9,688 nt of DNA from assembly GCA_947441325.1 (NCBI GenBank), contig CANETR010000042.1, positions 1-9,688 on the forward strand, in the 5' to 3' direction. Position numbers and translations under genes: made by a program. Below are positions 5,616-9,688 of the stretch, piece by piece. The notes beneath the pieces were generated by a model, which was given only the letters and a program-made list of their open reading frames with translations, was not told the DNA's origin and made no database searches. Within the stretch, counting starts at the first letter, position 1, and each line of letters starts with the position of its first letter. Origin of the DNA: Saprospiraceae bacterium (GTDB lineage: Bacteria; Bacteroidota; Bacteroidia; Chitinophagales; Saprospiraceae).

Positions 5616-8600
5616 TTATCTAAGAAGATAGACCTGACTACGAATTGTTCTGATAGTTGGATCTCCAGGAATTCTGTAGCTGAATACAAAGATGTATAGA
5701 TCTCTTGGTTGTGCAGCTCCATTAAAGTTGCCATCCCAACCATTAACAGCTTGTTGTTGGTTTTCTGCTTTGAATACAATTTGTCCCCAACGGTTGATTA
5801 CATAGAAATCGAGGATTTCGATGTTTGTGGTTGGGTATGGGGTAGGGCGGAAGAAGTCATTCAATCCATCACCATCAGGAGAGAAAGCTTCAGGTAAGCC
5901 AGTAAATTGAATTGTTTCAAGAACCAAAGTTACCGTATCAATTACTTGACAGATTCCATTGTTGGCAGTTACAACGAATACGTATGTACCTTCAGTAAGC
6001 GCTCCGCTTGAACCTGACTGTGCCGTATTGGTTGAAACCACATTTCCTGCAGGTGACCAGGTATAAGTTACCCCATTTTGAGGAGTGCCTACACCTGCAC
6101 TGAGTGGTGCAGTCTGACCAACAAACATTGAATCGAGTACAATACCTGGAACAGTTCCGATAAATGCGTCTAGGGTTGGAATAAAGTAGCTAACGCTGTC
6201 CACAGAAGTACAACCTTCACCGTCTGTAACGGTTACAGTGTAGTTGCCAGGGCCAACATTGATTTGTGCAGTTGTATCTCCATTACTCCATTCGTAACTG
6301 TAGGATGTTGCCCATCCACCACTTGGACTAGCAAGTAAAGTTCCGCAATTAACAACTGAAGTGTTTGCAAAGAATTGATTTGGTTGAAGAATTGTAGCTA
6401 CCGGATTAGCAACACAAGAAAGTGAACCATTGAATGTTACTGTAAGTGAGTAAGTGCCTGCACCCAATCCGCTGATGTTTTGGGTAGTAGCACCATTCGA
6501 CCAGAGGAAGCTCACAGCACCACCACCAAAAGAAGCAGTATCTATGTTTATGAATCCTGTCTGATCGCCGAAGCAAACTCGTTCATCTATACTTGAAACG
6601 ATGGCAGTAATACCTCCGCCGATAAGCGTGAATGAAGCTGTGTCAACACAACCGCCAACACCAGTTACAGTAACATTGTACTGACCTGCTGCAAGACCAT
6701 TAACTGTTGAAGTTGTAGCACCATTGCTCCACAGGTAGTTATATCCCAATGGATCACCGTTCAAACTAAGGCTGATACTACCATTACTTTGGTTACAGCT
6801 TGGATTTACAGGATTTGTATTGGTGATATCAATTTGAGCACCATTTACTGTAAATGTATCAACAAAAACACATCCTGAAGTGTCGGTTACAGTCAATGAG
6901 TAGTTACCCGCTAACAAGTTTGTTACAGATAGTACATCGTTAGCAATAATAACATTGCCCGTTGATGCCCAAGCATATGAAAGAGAGTTTGGATTACCAG
7001 GGATTGGATCTCCTGCCATACTCTGAACAGAAAGAATCGTTGCAGAACCATTACCAGGGCAGCTTGTAGATGGATTTACCACCAAAGAAACAAAAGGTGC
7101 CTGGGCAAATGGGCCGAAAACATTGATGTTTCTAACAGTATCTATACAACCATTGGCATCAGTAACTATAGCAGTATAAGATCCTAAAGACAAACCGCTG
7201 GCAGTAATAGAGGTTTGAGCCGAAGCGTCACTCCAAAGATAGTTATAAGGCGCTGTGCCACCTGTTTGCGTAAGGGTTGCAGTACCATCTGATGTATTCC
7301 AACAGGTTGTAAGTTGTGTTCCTGCTAGGCTAGCTTCAAGTTCATTCGGTTCTGTTACTACAACTGTATCTGAAGTAGCTCTACAGCCAAAGGCATCGAA
7401 ACCAACAACGTAGTATGAACCTGCAATCAAACTATCGAAAACTGTTGTTCCCGTAGTGCTGACCTGAGGTATTTGAACTTGTGCGCCAGTTGCTGCATCG
7501 AAAAGTGTCATTGTATAATTAGGTCCAACATCACCTTGAGTTGCAAGGAAAGTAATTGTACCGTTGCCACTTTGGAAGCAACTTAAATCGGTTGATGCAG
7601 TTGAATTGATCTGAGTTGGATTTACACAAGGCTGCGTACAGCAAGTAAAGAGCGTTGCAGCATTTGTAGGACAGAGAGCAGATGATCCACCTTCTGCGCG
7701 AACCTGAATCTGAATGCAATCGCCATCTCCTAAACCAGTAATAAGAAGACTATCGACTGATAATGGAACAGAAATAAAGGTTGCACCTGAGTCAATACTG
7801 TATGCCCAACCGGTTGCACCAGCAGAACCACTCCATTCGAAAAGAATCTCAGTTGGATAGTTAACTGGGCTTCCGCAAGTTACTACAGGAGGAGTAATAT
7901 TGGAACTTACAATAATTACTGCAGAATCTCTCAATACACAGTTTCCTTCAGAAATATCTACATAATAAGTAATGTTTCCTGAAGGAGTAGCAATTGGATT
8001 TCTGATGGTGTCATTGCTCAAAAGAGTATTTGGTGTCCAGTTGTAGCTGATAGGTTCGTTCAATGTTGGTCCGCAGAAAATCCAACCCTGATTGGTTGCT
8101 GTCCATCCAGTTGAATTTCTACCAGGCACAGTTAAAGCTGAGGTACCAGTAGCATTTTCGATACCCATTGTGGCCAATTGACCAGTAGCATCGATATTGT
8201 TAATTTGTAATTCTATACAGTTTGTACCCTCGTGTAAGATAATCTGTCCGTTAGCAGTTTGAGTGGTAGAACCAAAGAAACAAACTGTGTTGAAGCAGAC
8301 AACAAGCTGACGATTTGGAGCAGTGCCTGTAGTAAAATATGAAATGTTACCACAAGTTGCTGGATTTAAGTCTTCCCAAACTAAGGCAATCAGATTATTT
8401 GGTTGTAGGTTATTCGGTAGTACTTGTCCAGAGCAACATCCATTACCAGATGCAGGATTGAAGGTTATAAAACCATTCGATGATGCATAGAAAGTATTAT
8501 AAACATTACCGTAGAAAGTAAAAGGAAAACCAATAGGTAAAGCTCCACTCAATATGTCATCCGAGTTAGCTCCAGTAGGAGTACCCGATGCACAGTTTCT

Positions 8601-9688
8601 TGGGTTATGCGGAATGCTGTTCAATACATAGGCATTTGCAACTGGCGGGAAGAAGAATGAATCTGATAAAACTGCATTCAACTGTACCGTTTCACCAGGA
8701 CAAATTGTATCAATTGCAGGGGTTGCTATTGCTGAACCAGGGTTGAAGAAAACCTCAACAGTATCTCTACCTACACAAACACCATATTGGTATTGAACAA
8801 TATAAGAAGCAGAATCGCCAGGAGAGCCAGCAACCTGTCCGAGTGGGTTACGTATAGTAGTATTTGATAAATCATTTACCCTTGTAGTAGGAATACCTGA
8901 CCAAGAGTAAACACCATTGGTAAGATTGACACCAGGACCTGAAACAGCAGTGTTGAACTGAATAGCATTTGCTAAACCATTCTGACAAAGTGTTGAATCG
9001 CTTGCAGAAACCTGCAGGCTGAGTGGTAGGTTAACAAGACTGATGACAACTGTGTCGGAAGTGATACATGAAGCGCCCGTAACTGGGTCTGGAGTAGTAA
9101 TAAATTGTACGGCAACTCTTACCTGGGTTCCGGCAACTGTATTTCCGGGAATACTAAGCGTAGGATTCGCAATGAGCGGATTACTTATAGTTGATGGAGG
9201 GCCTGATATCTGCACCCAGTTATAGGACCCAGGCACGGTCGCATTCGAGGTAGAAAAGGTTTGCGCTCCAAGTTGAATGGTTTGAGCAATGCCCGCGCAA
9301 ACAGCTGTATCAGATGCAACAATATTTACACCCGGAATAATTACATTAAATCCAAGATAAGTTGGTAATGGAATAGGGCAAGCATTGTCGGTAATAACAA
9401 TGGTAAAACCATTTACACCAAGTGGAGCATCGCAAGTGCGGATACGTATATATAAATCGAGCGTATCTCTTCTATTTGGTATTGGATACTGAGGGAACAA
9501 AATTACATTACCTGGACCGAATACGGTACCGATATTTGATTGAATAGGGTCGAGGGTAAGCGTGTCTCCATCGGGGTCGCTTGCGTGAATTACAAAGTCA
9601 AGGTCGGTACACTGGCATACCACAAAGGTTCTTGTTGCTGGGTCGAAAGTACCACCTGCACTTACAGTAGGGGAAGAACCCGATACTG
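5616..9688 (-). CDS. Large secreted multidomain surface protein with SprB repeats and T9SS type B sorting domain (5' end outside window)
   Basis: The frame stays open from the stop at 5616-5618 to the right edge (at least 1356 residues). Residues are numbered here from the GTG codon at 9623, which is not the true start: 21 further codons precede it and match the same style of protein. Order seen: an incomplete N-terminal beta module (to about 98); Ig/PKD-like modules at about 101-198 and 203-293, each with a D-x-x-x-C start and a C-to-SDTV or RDTV end; a third Ig-like module (about 300-572) interrupted by a cysteine-rich domain (about 328-519); a fibronectin-like module (about 580-663); six SprB-type repeats (about 672-1150); another Ig-like module (about 1151-1237); and a C-terminal sorting domain (about 1243-1335). 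The protein should be exported by the type IX secretion system and attached to or released from the cell surface, perhaps as an adhesin. No enzymatic domain is visible. A strong terminator follows. Architecture is firm, ligand unknown. Confidence 0.95.
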   Translation of the reverse strand, partial: VSGSSPTVSAGGTFDPATRTFVVCQCTDLDFVIHASDPDGDTLTLDPIQSNIGTVFGPGNVILFPQYPIPNRRDTLDLYIRIRTCDAPLGVNGFTIVITDNACPIPLPTYLGFNVIIPGVNIVASDTAVCAGIAQTIQLGAQTFSTSNATVPGSYNWVQISGPPSTISNPLIANPTLSIPGNTVAGTQVRVAVQFITTPDPVTGASCITSDTVVISLVNLPLSLQVSASDSTLCQNGLANAIQFNTAVSGPGVNLTNGVYSWSGIPTTRVNDLSNTTIRNPLGQVAGSPGDSASYIVQYQYGVCVGRDTVEVFFNPGSAIATPAIDTICPGETVQLNAVLSDSFFFPPVANAYVLNSIPHNPRNCASGTPTGANSDDILSGALPIGFPFTFYGNVYNTFYASSNGFITFNPASGNGCCSGQVLPNNLQPNNLIALVWEDLNPATCGNISYFTTGTAPNRQLVVCFNTVCFFGSTTQTANGQIILHEGTNCIELQINNIDATGQLATMGIENATGTSALTVPGRNSTGWTATNQGWIFCGPTLNEPISYNWTPNTLLSNDTIRNPIATPSGNITYYVDISEGNCVLRDSAVIIVSSNITPPVVTCGSPVNYPTEILFEWSGSAGATGWAYSIDSGATFISVPLSVDSLLITGLGDGDCIQIQVRAEGGSSALCPTNAATLFTCCTQPCVNPTQINSTASTDLSCFQSGNGTITFLATQGDVGPNYTMTLFDAATGAQVQIPQVSTTGTTVFDSLIAGSYYVVGFDAFGCRATSDTVVVTEPNELEASLAGTQLTTCWNTSDGTATLTQTGGTAPYNYLWSDASAQTSITASGLSLGSYTAIVTDANGCIDTVRNINVFGPFAQAPFVSLVVNPSTSCPGNGSATILSVQSMAGDPIPGNPNSLSYAWASTGNVIIANDVLSVTNLLAGNYSLTVTDTSGCVFVDTFTVNGAQIDITNTNPVNPSCNQSNGSISLSLNGDPLGYNYLWSNGATTSTVNGLAAGQYNVTVTGVGGCVDTASFTLIGGGITAIVSSIDERVCFGDQTGFINIDTASFGGGAVSFLWSNGATTQNISGLGAGTYSLTVTFNGSLSCVANPVATILQPNQFFANTSVVNCGTLLASPSGGWATSYSYEWSNGDTTAQINVGPGNYTVTVTDGEGCTSVDSVSYFIPTLDAFIGTVPGIVLDSMFVGQTAPLSAGVGTPQNGVTYTWSPAGNVVSTNTAQSGSSGALTEGTYVFVVTANNGICQVIDTVTLVLETIQFTGLPEAFSPDGDGLNDFFRPTPYPTTNIEILDFYVINRWGQIVFKAENQQQAVNGWDGNFNGAAQPRDLYIFVFSYRIPGDPTIRTIRSQVYLLR
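5619..5897 (-). other. T9SS type B C-terminal sorting domain (CHU_C family)
   Basis: Residues about 1243-1335 of the surface protein. It has the hallmark start LPEAFSPDGDGLNDFFRP, the core FYVINRWGQIVF, then GWDGNFNGA and the last strands LYIFVFSYR and IRSQVYLLR. This matches the gliding motility-associated C-terminal domain that directs outer-membrane passage by the type IX system in Bacteroidota, in the type B form, which depends on a PorP/SprF-like partner. No such partner gene is in the window. Confidence 0.95.
6174..7610 (-). repeat. Six degenerate SprB-type repeats within the surface protein
   Basis: Six protein-level repeats of about 64-89 residues occupy residues about 672-1150 (approximate DNA spans 7610-7344, 7322-7116, 7082-6837, 6821-6615, 6602-6381 and 6365-6174). 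The shared plan is an early Cys, a Gly-rich strand, a YLWS-like strand (YNYLWSDA, LSYAWAST, YNYLWSNGATT, VSFLWSNGATT, YSYEWSNGDTT), a GLxxGxY turn, a TVTD-like strand and a Gly-Cys or Ser-Cys end. The first copy is the most diverged and lacks the WSNG motif. The repeats are strongly diverged at DNA level, so they are old rather than recently amplified. Confidence 0.88.
8067..8642 (-). other. Cysteine-rich beta-sandwich domain inserted in an Ig-like module
   Basis: Residues about 328-519 of the surface protein. It contains LPIGFPFTFYGNVYNTFYAS followed by SNGFITFNP, then SGNGCCSGQ, ALVWEDLNP, NRQLVVCFNTVCFFG and QIILHEGTNCIELQI, ending in GWIFCGP. The G-F-x-F-x-F-Y-G and SSNG-F-I-x-F pattern resembles nidogen-like beta-sandwich modules seen in many bacterial surface proteins. 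It has eight cysteines. Its flanks (ICPGETVQLNA before, YNWTPNTLLSNDTIRNP after) read as the two halves of one Ig/PKD-like module. The domain name is uncertain; the boundary is approximate. Confidence 0.6.

Noticed and set aside
6174..7610. Possible CRISPR or tandem DNA repeat array
   Set aside because: The periodicity is at protein level (SprB-type modules); DNA identity between units is low and unit length varies, with no constant repeat or spacer.
9621..9623. GTG at 9623 as the start of the large surface protein
   Set aside because: The frame continues open through 21 more codons to the window edge with the same Ser/Thr/Gly/Pro-rich style, and no signal peptide follows the GTG; the real start is outside the window.

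Overview
The window looks like chromosomal DNA from a member of the Bacteroidota. The strongest sign is the end of the large minus-strand gene (5616 to the right edge), which carries a type B C-terminal sorting signal of the type IX secretion system (gliding motility-associated CHU_C domain) behind SprB-type repeats; this combination is essentially confined to that phylum. Supporting signs are AT-rich intergenic DNA, -7 boxes of the TAnnTTTG type and the absence of Shine-Dalgarno sequences at most starts. I cannot name a genus.

Layout from left to right. (1) 1-1084, minus strand: a two-gene unit transcribed leftwards. A 130-residue protein resembling the YbjN / type III chaperone-like fold is followed by a PspA/IM30 membrane-stress protein that runs off the left edge. 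(2) 1085-1280: a 196-base divergent intergenic region with candidate promoters in both directions. (3) 1281-2690, plus strand: scpB (chromosome segregation) and, 9 bases later, an RsuA/RluB-family rRNA pseudouridine synthase. (4) 2691-5504, minus strand: a 937-residue AddB-like protein with a C-terminal PD-(D/E)XK nuclease domain. Its stop codon directly abuts the synthase stop codon. (5) 5505-5615: a short gap with a strong intrinsic terminator for the gene to its right and a candidate promoter for the nuclease gene. (6) 5616-9688, minus strand: at least 1356 codons of a large multidomain cell-surface protein whose 5' end lies outside the window.

The groups look functionally independent: envelope stress, chromosome and ribosome housekeeping, DNA end processing or repair, and a secreted adhesin-like protein. 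The parts most worth a second look are the PspA partner, the solitary AddB-like nuclease that lacks both a Walker A motif and iron-sulfur cysteines, and the surface protein, in which one Ig-like module appears split by a cysteine-rich domain and six repeats carry exactly two cysteines each. I see no tRNA, rRNA, CRISPR array, insertion sequence or other clear mobile element. No complete new system can be demonstrated here; most genes are recognisable housekeeping or family-typical genes.
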